Of a DNA stretch of 64,000 nt, positions 1 to 8,685 are shown in pieces (position 1 is the stretch's first letter; each line of letters begins with the position of its first letter). Below the pieces are notes generated by a model. The model did no database searches, had not been told where the DNA came from, and saw nothing but the letters and a program-made list of their open reading frames with translations. The position numbers were made by a program, and so were the translations under genes. This DNA comes from Alcanivorax sp. (lineage in GTDB: Bacteria; Pseudomonadota; Gammaproteobacteria; Pseudomonadales; Alcanivoracaceae), in the NCBI GenBank assembly GCA_022565695.1, contig JAIUME010000001.1, positions 558,001 through 622,000 on the forward strand, read 5' to 3'.

Positions 1-473
1 GTGCGGTTATCCCGTTTGACGATGCTGGTCAGCGCGCCATACAGCATGAACTCCGCGCCGATCTGGCGACCCATGCTGACAGCGGTTGCCGGATCGACCA
101 TGCCGCTCTGGGTCTGGAAATCCATTTGCTGGCGCACGCGATCCACTACGGTCATGTCAACGAAGCGGAACTTGCCAGACTGGATCAGACGTGTGCGGAT
201 GCTGTCGGTGACGGATTCGGTATCAATGTGCTCCACCGTGCGGTTCTGCACCCGGTCCACAAAGACCACGGGGCGCCGGTCCATGGTCAGTTGCACCACA
301 GGGGGAAAGCTCATCAGATCATCCACCATCGATGTGGCAATCATTTGCAGGTCGGTGGAGCCAAAATCAACGGTTACGGTTTCGGTGGCAGTAGCGTCGC
401 CGTACTGAACCCGGGTGCAGCCGGTAACGGTCAGGGCCAGTACTACCAGGGCCAGTGTGAATACACGCGTCAT
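1..473 (-). CDS. lpoB: Penicillin-binding protein activator LpoB (3' end beyond window)
   Basis: Outer-membrane lipoprotein that reaches through the periplasm to activate the bifunctional peptidoglycan synthase PBP1b. The start ATG is at 471-473 and the frame is open to base 1, so about 157 residues are present and the C-terminus is missing. The N-terminus is a lipoprotein signal with lipobox VTGC (acylated Cys19). It is followed by an LpoB-type domain with the stretches VVFVDRVQNRT and IGAEFMLYGALTS. It is the third gene of a minus-strand lipoprotein operon, 47 bp after ycfL, the same ycfL-lpoB pairing as in Escherichia coli. Identification rests on family resemblance plus this neighbour. 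Confidence 0.88.
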   Translation of the reverse strand, partial: MTRVFTLALVVLALTVTGCTRVQYGDATATETVTVDFGSTDLQMIATSMVDDLMSFPPVVQLTMDRRPVVFVDRVQNRTVEHIDTESVTDSIRTRLIQSGKFRFVDMTVVDRVRQQMDFQTQSGMVDPATAVSMGRQIGAEFMLYGALTSIVKRDNR

Positions 474-520
474 CGCGTTCTCTCCTTGGTCAATGATCTC
501 TGGAATGATTCCAGTACGAT

Positions 521-895
521 TTATTCTCTCACCCAGATTTCAAAGCGTACCGCCGAGGGATTCGGCGCGACGCCTTGCAGGCGCTCTTCACTGCGACCTG
601 CCAGCCTGCGGGGCTGCCAGGGTTCGCCATCCGGCGCGATCTCGAAGCCATTGCGATCATACCAGCGGAACTTGTACTGGTATGAGAGGGCAAAGGCCGA
701 GCGATTCTGCACCAGCACCTGCGTGCGGATCAGATCGCCACTTTCGGCGCGGTTGACTTCCAGCAGTGCCAGACGGCCTTCCAGTGAGACGCTGTCATAG
801 CGCATGACCGCCTGATCTTCCGGCGGCAGGTCGCTGGTGGTGGCGCAGCCGGCCAGCAATGCAGGCACAAGCAGCAGCAAGGCAAGGTATTTCAT
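521..895 (-). CDS. ycfL: YcfL family (DUF1425) lipoprotein
   Basis: Small predicted outer-membrane lipoprotein of 124 residues with lipobox LAGC (Cys17). The mature part matches the YcfL/DUF1425 family: a beta-rich domain with NRSAFALSYQYKFRWYD and then G-EPWQPRRLAGRSEERLQG. Its molecular function is not known. Its gene sits next to lpoB in many gammaproteobacteria, which suggests a link to the cell-wall synthesis machinery. Its start overlaps the end of the upstream COG3014 gene by 4 bp (ATGA), so the two are translationally coupled. Confidence 0.85.
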   Translation of the reverse strand: MKYLALLLLVPALLAGCATTSDLPPEDQAVMRYDSVSLEGRLALLEVNRAESGDLIRTQVLVQNRSAFALSYQYKFRWYDRNGFEIAPDGEPWQPRRLAGRSEERLQGVAPNPSAVRFEIWVRE

Positions 896-2277
896 GGTCT
901 TTCCTCCAGGGCGGGCATGACGGTTATATGTAATCTCTGGCCCGTATCAATCACTCGGACCAGCGTGATGCCGCCGCGGGTAACGGGGATTTCTACGGTA
1001 GCACTGGCTCCTGTTCCCCACAATGTAAGAGCATGCTCTCCCGGGGGAAGTTCCAGCCGTGCCAGTTGCGCATAGGCAGGTAGCGTCAGCCAGCTGCGCA
1101 AGTCGGCGGTTTCGGAGACCAGATTATAGACCTGTGTGGCGAAGGCACCGAAAAGACCAAGATCCTCATTGGCGCGTTTCTGCGCTTCATATTTGGCTGT
1201 GGCGCGCAGGGTCTGGCGGGCCAGCATGCCGGGGACGCCTTCACGCAGCGCCCGCGCCGCCATGCCGCTGAGTGCTGTGGCCACTTCTGTACGCGTTTCG
1301 ACGGTCTCTCCATTCACATTCTCGCCTTTACTTGTTGCCGCCACCCGCAGGCTGGTCGCGCCAACCTGATGGGGCGAGTAGGTCGGGAACGCCACGGCAA
1401 AATAGCCGTGAATGGTCGGAATCGGCAGGCTGATTTCTTCGCGCGGGGGAATAAAGCCTTGTTCGTAGGCGATCACCACCAGCCCCTGGTCGGTGACATA
1501 ACGGCGATCACTGCGGGCCTCCACCCGGGCAATATCAGCGGGCAGCAGAGTCAGGTCCGGGTTGACCTCCCAGGCCTTTTTATAGTCTACGAGAGCATTG
1601 TTGTAGTCGCCGACACCTTCCCGGAATACGCCGGCAAGGTAATACAGGTATGCGTTCTGGATGCTTGAGCGGACGTCTGCGGCGGCGCTGTTGAGGCCGG
1701 CCAGCTCGCGCTCGAAGTCGCTCGCTGGCGCTACCGGCTCGCTGCCTTCCAGTGCCCGCCCGATCTCTCTTGCGCGACGCTCCTCGGCCACCTGTTGTTC
1801 AAGTGTGACGCGTCGGAACTCTACGGCAGCGGCTTCCAGATCGCCCTGCTGCCAGTAATTCATGGCCTGCATCCCGTGAACCATGATGCGCTCGTAGTCC
1901 TGGCCGCGATAAGGCAGAGCGTTGTCATTGACCATCAGGGCCCCGATGCCGGCACCGGCGCCGCTGGCTCGCACCAGGGCCTGTTCATCCTGGGCGTTGT
2001 AAAGCGCTATGACCTCGGCGAAATCGGCCTGGCTGCGCTCGGCATCCCCGGCAATCTGCGCCACGCGCGCGCGCTCTTGCAGGTACAGCAGCTTGTCTGC
2101 GCCACGGGTGCGGCGATCAAGATGGCGCAGGGCACGTTCCGGTTCCTCGCTGCTGAGGTCATTCTTCCAGTGTGCGGCTTGCTGTGGATAGGGGTTGAAC
2201 AGGGAGCTCGTGGCGCAGCCCGTCAGCAGGGTCACCATAAGGACAAGCAGTGCCTGAACGTGAACGGAACTGGGCAT
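892..2277 (-). CDS. COG3014 family lipoprotein
   Basis: First gene of the COG3014-ycfL-lpoB operon. The 461-residue product begins with a lipoprotein signal (lipobox LTGC, Cys21). It continues with a mostly helical, TPR-like region (for example LDRRTRGADKLLYLQERARV and a later VGDYNNALVDYKKAWEVNP) and ends in a beta-rich C-terminal part. The family is known as a lipoprotein found with YcfL/LpoB; no activity is established. A periplasmic scaffold for the LpoB pathway is an inference from context only. There is no strong Shine-Dalgarno before the ATG at 2275-2277, but this start gives a complete lipoprotein signal. Confidence 0.75.
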   Translation of the reverse strand: MPSSVHVQALLVLMVTLLTGCATSSLFNPYPQQAAHWKNDLSSEEPERALRHLDRRTRGADKLLYLQERARVAQIAGDAERSQADFAEVIALYNAQDEQALVRASGAGAGIGALMVNDNALPYRGQDYERIMVHGMQAMNYWQQGDLEAAAVEFRRVTLEQQVAEERRAREIGRALEGSEPVAPASDFERELAGLNSAAADVRSSIQNAYLYYLAGVFREGVGDYNNALVDYKKAWEVNPDLTLLPADIARVEARSDRRYVTDQGLVVIAYEQGFIPPREEISLPIPTIHGYFAVAFPTYSPHQVGATSLRVAATSKGENVNGETVETRTEVATALSGMAARALREGVPGMLARQTLRATAKYEAQKRANEDLGLFGAFATQVYNLVSETADLRSWLTLPAYAQLARLELPPGEHALTLWGTGASATVEIPVTRGGITLVRVIDTGQRLHITVMPALEERP

Positions 2278-2352
2278 TGGTGGGCTAGGTTTCCGAATGA
2301 ACGCTCAAGGTAGCGTTATGTGGGGCGCCTGTCGAGGGGAGCACTGAGGAAT

Positions 2353-2376
2353 AAAAAAGGACGCCCTCAGGCGCCC
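2353..2376 (-). terminator. Rho-independent terminator of serA
   Basis: Read on the minus strand, a 7-bp GC-rich stem (arms at 2370-2376 and 2359-2365, one G-U pair) with a 4-nt loop is followed by six T residues (2358-2353). It lies 36 bp after the serA stop. Confidence 0.75.
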
Positions 2377-2411
2377 TCTTTTTCGGTCGTGTTCACTGAG
2401 CGCTGTTGCGA

Positions 2412-3641
2412 TCAGAACAGGACACGGGTGCGGATGGTGCCGGCAATGCTGCGCAGCTTCTCCAGCGCGAGCTGGCTGTAATCGGCGTCCACATCAATCA
2501 CCACGTAGCCGATTTCCTCATTGGTCTGCAGGAACTGGGCGGCGATATTGATGCCATTGTCGGAAAACACCTGGTTGATCTGGCTGAGCACGCCGGGCAC
2601 GTTGGTGTGAATGTGCAGCAGGCGATGCATGCCCGGGTGGGACGGCAGCGACACTTCCGGGAAATTCACGGCGGACAGGGTGGAGCCATTGTCCGAGTAA
2701 CGCACCAGCTTCTCGGCCACTTCCGCACCGATATTTTCCTGGGCTTCCTGGGTGGAGCCGCCGACATGGGGTGTGAGGATCACGTTGTCGAATTCCCGCA
2801 ACGGCGAGATGAACTCGTCATCGTTGGACTTGGGCTCCTCCGGGAACACGTCGATGGCGGCGCCCAGCAGGTGGCCGTCGCGCAGTGCAGCGCTGAGGGC
2901 GTCAATATCCACGACCTTGCCGCGCGCTGCATTGATCAGATAGCTCTTGGGCTTCATGGCCCGGATCTGCTCTTCCTTCATCATCCAGCGGGTGCCGGCA
3001 GTGTCCGGCACGTGCAGGCTGACGACATCGCTCAGCCCCAGCAGCTCGTTGAGGCTGGACACCTGGGTGGCGTTGCCCAGCGGCAGCTTGGTGACCACGT
3101 CATAGAAGTAGACCTTCATGCCGAGGGATTCTGCCAGCACGCTGACCTGGGCGCCGATATTGCCGTAGCCGACAATCCCGAGCTTCTTGCCACGTACTTC
3201 GTAGCTGTCCTTGGCGGATTTCAGCCAGCCGCCACGGTGGCAGGAGGCGTTGCGCTCCGGGATGCCGCGCATCAGCATGATGGTCTGCCCGATCACCAGT
3301 TCGGCGACAGAGCGGGTGTTGGAATAGGGTGCATTGAAGACCGGAATGCCCCGGCGCAGTGCAGCGCTCAGGTCCACCTGGTTGGTGCCGATGCAGAAGC
3401 AGCCCACGGCCATGAGCTTGTCGGCCTCTTCAAAGACCTCTTTGGTCAGCTGGGTGCGGGAGCGGATACCGACGATGTGGGCATCACGTACCTTGCTCTT
3501 CAGGTCGTCGCCGGTGAGGGCGCCCTTGAGAAGCTCGATGTTGCTGTAGCCGCTGTTACGCAGGTTCTCCACGGCGGAATCGTGGATTCCTTCCAGCAAA
3601 AGAACGCGGATCTTGTCCTTTTCGAGAGACTTTCTGGCCAT
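2412..3641 (-). CDS. serA: D-3-phosphoglycerate dehydrogenase
   Basis: Cytoplasmic NAD-dependent enzyme that oxidises 3-phosphoglycerate in the first step of serine synthesis. The chosen start (ATG 3639-3641, MARKSLEKDK) gives 409 residues, close to the 410 of E. coli SerA; the frame is open further upstream, but that extension is not family-like. Visible elements are the N-terminal substrate domain, the nucleotide-binding GIVGYGNIGAQ, NAARGK, the catalytic-His segment ILTPHVGGSTQEAQ, and a C-terminal ACT domain ending in RTRVLF, the usual serine feedback site. It is divergent from a D-2-hydroxyglutarate dehydrogenase gene, matching the known coupling in which SerA also reduces 2-oxoglutarate to D-2-hydroxyglutarate. 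Confidence 0.97.
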   Translation of the reverse strand: MARKSLEKDKIRVLLLEGIHDSAVENLRNSGYSNIELLKGALTGDDLKSKVRDAHIVGIRSRTQLTKEVFEEADKLMAVGCFCIGTNQVDLSAALRRGIPVFNAPYSNTRSVAELVIGQTIMLMRGIPERNASCHRGGWLKSAKDSYEVRGKKLGIVGYGNIGAQVSVLAESLGMKVYFYDVVTKLPLGNATQVSSLNELLGLSDVVSLHVPDTAGTRWMMKEEQIRAMKPKSYLINAARGKVVDIDALSAALRDGHLLGAAIDVFPEEPKSNDDEFISPLREFDNVILTPHVGGSTQEAQENIGAEVAEKLVRYSDNGSTLSAVNFPEVSLPSHPGMHRLLHIHTNVPGVLSQINQVFSDNGINIAAQFLQTNEEIGYVVIDVDADYSQLALEKLRSIAGTIRTRVLF

Positions 3642-3667
3642 GGATGCATCCCGGTAAGCGTTGAAAT

Positions 3668-3694
3668 GGGCGCGTATGGTACCATAGCGCGCCC
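3668..3694. promoter_or_regulatory. Palindrome in the serA / D2HGDH divergent spacer
   Basis: The core TATGGTACCATA (3675-3686) is a perfect 12-bp palindrome flanked by GGGCGCG and GCGCGCCC, which are self-complementary but offset by one base. It lies between the divergent starts at 3641 and 3742, where an operator controlling both genes would be expected. The function is inferred. Confidence 0.4.
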
Positions 3695-3741
3695 GGAGAA
3701 ATACCCTCCATCTGCCTGTGCATGCCCGGAGAGCCTGACCC

Positions 3742-5127
3742 ATGAACCACGCCGCTGTCGCCGACCTGTTCCGCCCCCTGTTGGGCGATAATCGCTGCCT
3801 GACCGATGCCGACAGCTGCCAGCGTTACGGGACCGACTGGACCAAAGTCTGGGCCCCGGCGCCCAGCGTGATCCTGCTGCCGGAAACCGTGGAAGAGGTG
3901 CAGGAGATTGTACGCCTGGCCAATGAGCACAAGATCGCGCTGGTGCCGTCAGGCGGCCGTACCGGCCTGTCCGCGGGCGCCGTGGCGGCCCATGGCGAAG
4001 CGGTAATCGCCTTTGATCGTATGAACAAGGTGCTCGACTTCGATGCGTTCGACCGGGCGGTCACTGTCCAGCCTGGTGTCATCACCCAGCAGTTGCAGGA
4101 GTACGCCGAGGGCCAGGACCTGTTTTACCCGGTGGATTTTGCCTCTGCGGGCTCCAGCCAGATCGGCGGTAACATCGGCACCAATGCCGGCGGCATCAAG
4201 GTGATTCGCTACGGCATGACCCGGGACTGGATCACCGGCCTCAAGGTCGTGACCGGCAAGGGCGATCTGCTGGACCTCAACAAGGGCTTGATCAAGAACG
4301 CCACTGGCTATGACTTCCGGCACCTGTTTATCGGTTCCGAGGGCACCCTGGGCCTGGTGGTGGAAGCGACGGTCAAGCTGGCCCGTCAGCCGAAAGATCT
4401 CACCGCCTTTGTGCTGGGCGCACCGGGCTTCGGTGAGGTGATGAAGGTGCTGCATGCGTTCCAGCAGCAGATTGACCTGACCGCCTTCGAGTTCTTTTCC
4501 GACAAGGCCATGCAGCATGTTCTGGCCCATGGCGTGCCCCGCCCTTTCGATACCGACGCGCCCTTCTACTGCCTGCTGGAATTCGAACAGTTGTCCGACG
4601 CCACCGCCGATGCCGCCATGGCGATTTTCGAACACTGCGTCGAACAGGGCTGGGTGCTCGACGGTGTCATGAGTCAGTCACTGCAACAGCTCGAACAGCT
4701 CTGGCAGTTGCGGGAGCGCATCTCGGAAAGTATCGCGCCGCATACGCCGTACAAGAACGATATCTCTGTGGCAGTGAGCAAGGTGCCGGCGTTCGTCGAA
4801 GAAGTGGACGCCGTGGTGCAGGAGGCCTACCCGGATTTCGAGATCGTCTGGTTCGGCCATATCGGTGACGGCAATATGCACCTGAATATCCTCAAACCTG
4901 CCGCGCTGGCCAAAGAAGAGTTCTTTGCGCGTTGCAACAATGTGTCGCGGTGGGTGTTCGAGATCGTGCAGCGTTACAACGGTTCTATTTCTGCCGAGCA
5001 CGGCGTGGGCATGACCAAGAAACCCTATCTCGAATATTCTCGTTCCCCGGAAGAAATCGCCTATATGCGCGCCGTGAAGCAGATATTTGATCCCAACGGC
5101 ATCATGAACCCCGGCAAACTGCTATGA
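3742..5127 (+). CDS. d2hgdh: D-2-hydroxyglutarate dehydrogenase, FAD-linked oxidase family
   Basis: A 461-residue FAD-binding oxidase of the GlcD/D2HGDH type (PCMH FAD domain plus FAD-oxidase C-terminal domain). It would oxidise D-2-hydroxyglutarate to 2-oxoglutarate and pass electrons to an electron-transfer flavoprotein. FAD-domain motifs are PSGGRTGLSAGAVA and GGNIGTNAGGIKVIRYG. Metal and substrate histidines are in WFGHIGDGNMHLN and SAEHGVGMTKK. In Pseudomonas the homologue next to serA (PA0317) was shown to be D-2-hydroxyglutarate dehydrogenase and to drive the SerA reaction by removing its by-product. The same divergent arrangement here supports that role over lactate or glycolate oxidation. 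The stop overlaps the next start by 4 bp. Confidence 0.85.
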   Translation: MNHAAVADLFRPLLGDNRCLTDADSCQRYGTDWTKVWAPAPSVILLPETVEEVQEIVRLANEHKIALVPSGGRTGLSAGAVAAHGEAVIAFDRMNKVLDFDAFDRAVTVQPGVITQQLQEYAEGQDLFYPVDFASAGSSQIGGNIGTNAGGIKVIRYGMTRDWITGLKVVTGKGDLLDLNKGLIKNATGYDFRHLFIGSEGTLGLVVEATVKLARQPKDLTAFVLGAPGFGEVMKVLHAFQQQIDLTAFEFFSDKAMQHVLAHGVPRPFDTDAPFYCLLEFEQLSDATADAAMAIFEHCVEQGWVLDGVMSQSLQQLEQLWQLRERISESIAPHTPYKNDISVAVSKVPAFVEEVDAVVQEAYPDFEIVWFGHIGDGNMHLNILKPAALAKEEFFARCNNVSRWVFEIVQRYNGSISAEHGVGMTKKPYLEYSRSPEEIAYMRAVKQIFDPNGIMNPGKLL

Positions 5128-5786
5128 CCTACGCACACAAGTGGATTGATGGTTCACCGGTTGATCTGCCGCCGGGCAAGGTGATCTGCGTGGGTCGCAA
5201 CTATGCCGATCATGCCAGGGAATTGGGTAATGATGTGCCCGCAGAGCCGGTGTTATTTATGAAACCTGCCACGGCGCTGTGTCATCTGGACGCGCCGTTA
5301 CAGATTCCCGCCGGGCGCGGTGCGGTGCACCATGAGGCCGAAATGGTGGTGCTGATCGGCGCGCCGTTGACGGATGCCAGTGTCGAGGATGCCAAAGAGG
5401 CTGTCGTGGCTTACGGCATTGGCCTGGATCTGACGCTGCGAGACGTGCAGGACGAATTGAAAGCACAGCGGTTACCGTGGGAGAAAGCCAAGGCGTTTGA
5501 TGGTTCGGCACCGGTATCCGGATTGATCGAGGCGCGTGGTGTGTCCACCCGGCAGAATCTTGATGTGCTGCTGGAAGTAAACGATACAGTGCGCCAGTAC
5601 GGGCACACCGGTCAGATGCTGTTTCCGGTGTTTCCGCTGGTGGCGGAAATCAGCCGGCACTTCACATTGCTGCCCGGTGATCTGGTCTTCACCGGCACCC
5701 CGAAGGGCGTCGGCCCGCTGCAGTCCGGTGATCGTCTGGCTGCCCGGCTGGGCAATTTCCTGATGGTGCGCACCGAGGTGCTTTGA
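5124..5786 (+). CDS. Fumarylacetoacetate hydrolase family protein
   Basis: A 220-residue protein of the short FAH family (YcgM/FAHD1-like). Members cleave or decarboxylate acylpyruvates or oxaloacetate using a divalent metal. Metal-ligand acidic residues sit in VHHEAEMVVLIG. Other family marks are ICVGRNYADHARELGN, EPVLFMKPATALCHLDAP and the C-terminal FTGTPKGVGPL. It overlaps the preceding dehydrogenase gene by 4 bp (ATGA), so the two are co-translated. The pairing suggests clean-up of 2-oxoacid side products around serine/2-oxoglutarate metabolism, but the real substrate cannot be read from sequence. Confidence 0.85.
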   Translation: MTYAHKWIDGSPVDLPPGKVICVGRNYADHARELGNDVPAEPVLFMKPATALCHLDAPLQIPAGRGAVHHEAEMVVLIGAPLTDASVEDAKEAVVAYGIGLDLTLRDVQDELKAQRLPWEKAKAFDGSAPVSGLIEARGVSTRQNLDVLLEVNDTVRQYGHTGQMLFPVFPLVAEISRHFTLLPGDLVFTGTPKGVGPLQSGDRLAARLGNFLMVRTEVL

Positions 5787-5803
5787 CCCGCCAGGCAGGG
5801 CAA

Positions 5804-6487
5804 TCAGAATTTTTCGATGCCCTGGCCGCTGGCGAGCAGCACGATATCGGCCGGCCGGCGTGCAAACAGGCCGTTGGTGACGACGCCGACGATATTATTG
5901 ATCTCTTCTTCCAGCTTGATGGGCCGCATGATGTCCAGGCCGTGCACATCCAGAATGATATTGCCGTTGTCGGTGACGAAGCCCTCGCGGTACTTCGGCC
6001 GCCCACCCAGCGCGGTCAGTCGCCGGGCGACATAAGAGCGGGCCATGGGGATGACCTCCACCGGCAGCGGGAAGGCGCCAAGGCGCTTCACCCGTTTGCT
6101 GTCGTCCACCACACAGATGAACTGCCCGGCGACGGCGGCGACGATCTTCTCCCGGGTCAGTGCCCCACCGCCGCCCTTGATCATCTCGCGGTGAGCCGTG
6201 ACTTCGTCGGCGCCATCCACATAAACCGGAATCTCATTCACGTCATTGAGGGAGAGCACCTCGATACCATGGCTCTTGAGGCGTTCTGCACTGGCTTCGG
6301 AGCTGGCGACGGCGCCGCGAATGCTGTCCTTCATTCGGGCCAGGCCATCAATGAAATAGTTGGCGGTGCTGCCGGTGCCGACGCCGACAATGGTGCCAGC
6401 TTCGATATAAGTCAGTGCGGCTTCCGCTGCAGCGCGTTTCCTGGCGTCCTGGTCCATAGTGAGGCTCGACTGTAATGGGGCGTTCAT
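5804..6487 (-). CDS. rpiA: Ribose-5-phosphate isomerase A
   Basis: Interconverts ribose 5-phosphate and ribulose 5-phosphate in the pentose phosphate pathway (cytoplasm). All RpiA marks are present: [28 protein letters not shown], the [11 protein letters not shown] loop with the catalytic Glu, and [10 protein letters not shown]. As written it has 227 residues; an in-frame ATG at 6455-6457 ([12 protein letters not shown]) would give 217 and fits the E. coli length (219) better. Neither start has a clear Shine-Dalgarno. It is divergent from ilvA, the rpiA-ilvA pairing also recalled for Pseudomonas. Confidence 0.96.
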   Translation of the reverse strand: MNAPLQSSLTMDQDARKRAAAEAALTYIEAGTIVGVGTGSTANYFIDGLARMKDSIRGAVASSEASAERLKSHGIEVLSLNDVNEIPVYVDGADEVTAHREMIKGGGGALTREKIVAAVAGQFICVVDDSKRVKRLGAFPLPVEVIPMARSYVARRLTALGGRPKYREGFVTDNGNIILDVHGLDIMRPIKLEEEINNIVGVVTNGLFARRPADIVLLASGQGIEKF

Positions 6488-6608
6488 TGTAGGCCAGCTG
6501 CGCGGCCTCTGCGAGGGCTGCCCGGCCCCGGGGACGCTGTGTGCTATGCGTGCCGGGCTCCGCGCCTGTACAATCAGGGGCGTTTTGCATTCAACCTGGG
6601 TTCAATCC

Positions 6609-8126
6609 ATGCCGGACCGCTACGTCAAGAAGATACTGCAGGCCCGCGTCTATGACGTGGCCATTGAAAGTCCGTTGCATGACGTGGCGTTGATTTCCGG
6701 CCGCCTGAACAACCGCGTGTTGCTCAAGCGGGAAGATTTGCAGCCGGTGTTTTCGTTCAAGCTGCGCGGCGCCTACAACAAGATCGCCGGGCTGTCTGAA
6801 GCGCAGCAGCAGCGCGGCGTTATCTGTGCCTCGGCAGGCAATCATGCCCAGGGTGTGGCGCTGGCCGCCGGTTATCTGGGGCTCAAGGCGGTCATCGTCA
6901 TGCCGCGCACAACGCCGGATATCAAGGTGCGTTCGGTGCGCGAGCGCGGCGGCAAGGTCGTACTGCATGGTGACAGTTTCGATGAGGCGCTCGAACATGC
7001 CCTGATCCTGCAGGAGCGGGATGGCCTGACCTTCGTGCATCCCTACGACGATCCTGAAGTGATTGCGGGGCAAGGCACGGTGGGCATGGAGATCCTGCGC
7101 CAGCATACCGGGCCGATTGATGCGATATTCCTGCCCGTGGGCGGCGGCGGCCTGGCCGCTGGCGTCGCGGCGTATATCAAGTATCTGCGTCCGGAAATCC
7201 GTATTGTCGCTGTGGAGCCGGAAGATGCCGCCTGCCTGAAAGCCGCCATGGAGAAACAGCGCCGGGTGGTGCTGCAAGAAGTGGGGCTGTTCGCCGATGG
7301 CGTGGCCGTCAAACAGGTGGGCAAGGAAACCTTTCGCGTGCTGCGCCGCTGTGTGGACGAGGTGATCACCGCCAACACAGACGAGATCTGCGCCGCAGTA
7401 AAGGACATCTTCGAGGACACACGCTCCATTGCTGAGCCCGCAGGCGCGCTTGCGCTGGCAGGCCTCAAGAACTGGGTTGCCCGCCATGGTGTGGAGGGCA
7501 AGACACTGGTCGCGATCCACAGTGGTGCAAACGTCAATTTTGACCGTCTGCGGCATATTGCCGAGCGTGCCGAAGTGGGTGAGCAGCGTGAGGCGATTCT
7601 GGCGGTCACCATTCCCGAGCGGCCGGGCAGCTTCCGGCAGTTCTGCCAGACCCTGGGTCGGCGGGGTATCACGGAATTCAATTACCGCTACCGCGATGCG
7701 GCGTCGGCGACCATATTCGTCGGTGTACAGATGCGCCCGGGTTCGGATGATCTGGCGACCCTGGTCGCGGCACTGGAAGAAAAGCAGTACCCGGTCGTGG
7801 ATATGACCGGCAATGAAATGGCCAAGGTGCATATTCGCCACATGGTGGGTGGGCATGCCACCGCGCCGGACATGGAAGAGCTGTTGTTCCGGGTGCAATT
7901 CCCGGAGCGCCCGGGCGCGTTGCTGAAATTCCTCAGCGCCCTGGGTGGTCGCTGGAACATCAGCCTGTTTCACTACCGCAACCATGGTGCTGCCTACGGC
8001 CGGGTGCTGGTGGGCTTCCAGGTACCGGCCGGAGAACAGGCCCGGTTGCGCCATGATCTGCGAGACGTGCCCTACCCCATGACCGAAGAAACGGACAACC
8101 CTGCCTTCCAGCTGTTCCTGAGCTGA
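6609..8126 (+). CDS. ilvA: Threonine deaminase (threonine ammonia-lyase, biosynthetic)
   Basis: PLP enzyme that converts threonine to 2-oxobutyrate and ammonia, the committed step of isoleucine synthesis. The ATG at 6609 (MPDRYVKK) gives 505 residues; E. coli IlvA has 514. PLP-binding Lys51 lies in FSFKLRGAYNK, followed by CASAGNHAQGVALAA and the phosphate-binding GGGGLAAG. The C-terminal third holds two ACT-like regulatory domains (starting near VTIPERPGSFRQF and VQFPERPGALLKF), so isoleucine/valine allostery is expected. A TACAAT hexamer at 6569-6574 could be its -10 element, but no convincing -35 was seen. Confidence 0.96.
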   Translation: MPDRYVKKILQARVYDVAIESPLHDVALISGRLNNRVLLKREDLQPVFSFKLRGAYNKIAGLSEAQQQRGVICASAGNHAQGVALAAGYLGLKAVIVMPRTTPDIKVRSVRERGGKVVLHGDSFDEALEHALILQERDGLTFVHPYDDPEVIAGQGTVGMEILRQHTGPIDAIFLPVGGGGLAAGVAAYIKYLRPEIRIVAVEPEDAACLKAAMEKQRRVVLQEVGLFADGVAVKQVGKETFRVLRRCVDEVITANTDEICAAVKDIFEDTRSIAEPAGALALAGLKNWVARHGVEGKTLVAIHSGANVNFDRLRHIAERAEVGEQREAILAVTIPERPGSFRQFCQTLGRRGITEFNYRYRDAASATIFVGVQMRPGSDDLATLVAALEEKQYPVVDMTGNEMAKVHIRHMVGGHATAPDMEELLFRVQFPERPGALLKFLSALGGRWNISLFHYRNHGAAYGRVLVGFQVPAGEQARLRHDLRDVPYPMTEETDNPAFQLFLS

Positions 8127-8429
8127 CCATGCGTACAGTTGGCGCCGTAATATGATGTTGGATGTGAGAGAATTGGGCTAACTCCTTGACTTTTACTCTG
8201 ATATTGTTCATTTTTTGAACCGGTTCCGATTGTGCATGTCATAACTCGGTAATCTTTCTGGTCCGGCGTGCAGGCCGGCGTACTGATGCTCCTCACTGTT
8301 TTGGTGGCATCAAATTTGCAGTGTCATTCCCGCAATAGTGTTTGACGGGAATGGGCTGGTTACTACTTGGCTGTTTTATGAGCGCATACACGTTTATAGC
8401 GAGCACAAGGCGCGGGGAAGCCTGAGAAG
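8127..8429. other. Non-coding gap after ilvA, with an inverted repeat at 8325-8353
   Basis: About 300 bp without a recognisable gene. The only clear structure is the inverted repeat CATTCCCG / CGGGAATG (8325-8332 and 8346-8353, 13-bp spacer). It has no following T-run, so it could be an operator rather than a terminator. A TTGACT at 8186-8191 lacks a good -10 partner. Confidence 0.5.
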
Positions 8430-8582
8430 ATGAACAAGAAAAAACCTGATGCATTGGTTATTCTGGCAGTGATTTTCGGCCTCGGCGTGCTCGTCAGTAC
8501 CCTCACCTATGGGGGCAATGAGAGCCGCCATGACCAGATGGCAGTCAGCGCGGGCGTGAAAAGCCTGAGCACCAATCGCTGA
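8430..8582 (+). CDS. Small single-pass membrane protein (hypothetical)
   Basis: A 50-residue reading frame starting MNKKKPDAL and ending SLSTNR. The lysine-rich start is followed by one hydrophobic segment, LVILAVIFGLGVLVSTL (about residues 9-25), then a short polar tail. This is the pattern of an inner-membrane small protein with the N-terminus inside. GAGAAG precedes the ATG closely. It is isolated between ilvA and ygfA, about 300 bp after ilvA. Function unknown; support is the intact frame, basic-hydrophobic-polar layout and codon use like its neighbours. Confidence 0.55.
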   Translation: MNKKKPDALVILAVIFGLGVLVSTLTYGGNESRHDQMAVSAGVKSLSTNR

Positions 8583-8685
8583 TCTGACTGAATTTCTGCC
8601 CCACCATGAAGCGAGTGGCTGCCAGCAGCATGCCGCGAGGTGTGGGCATGGTTGTGGCTGTGGGCGCAGTTGTGCTGCGTGCGCC

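Noticed and set aside
8186..8214. TTGACT as promoter for the small membrane protein
   Set aside because: No acceptable -10 lies at 16-18 bp and the gene starts over 200 bp later.
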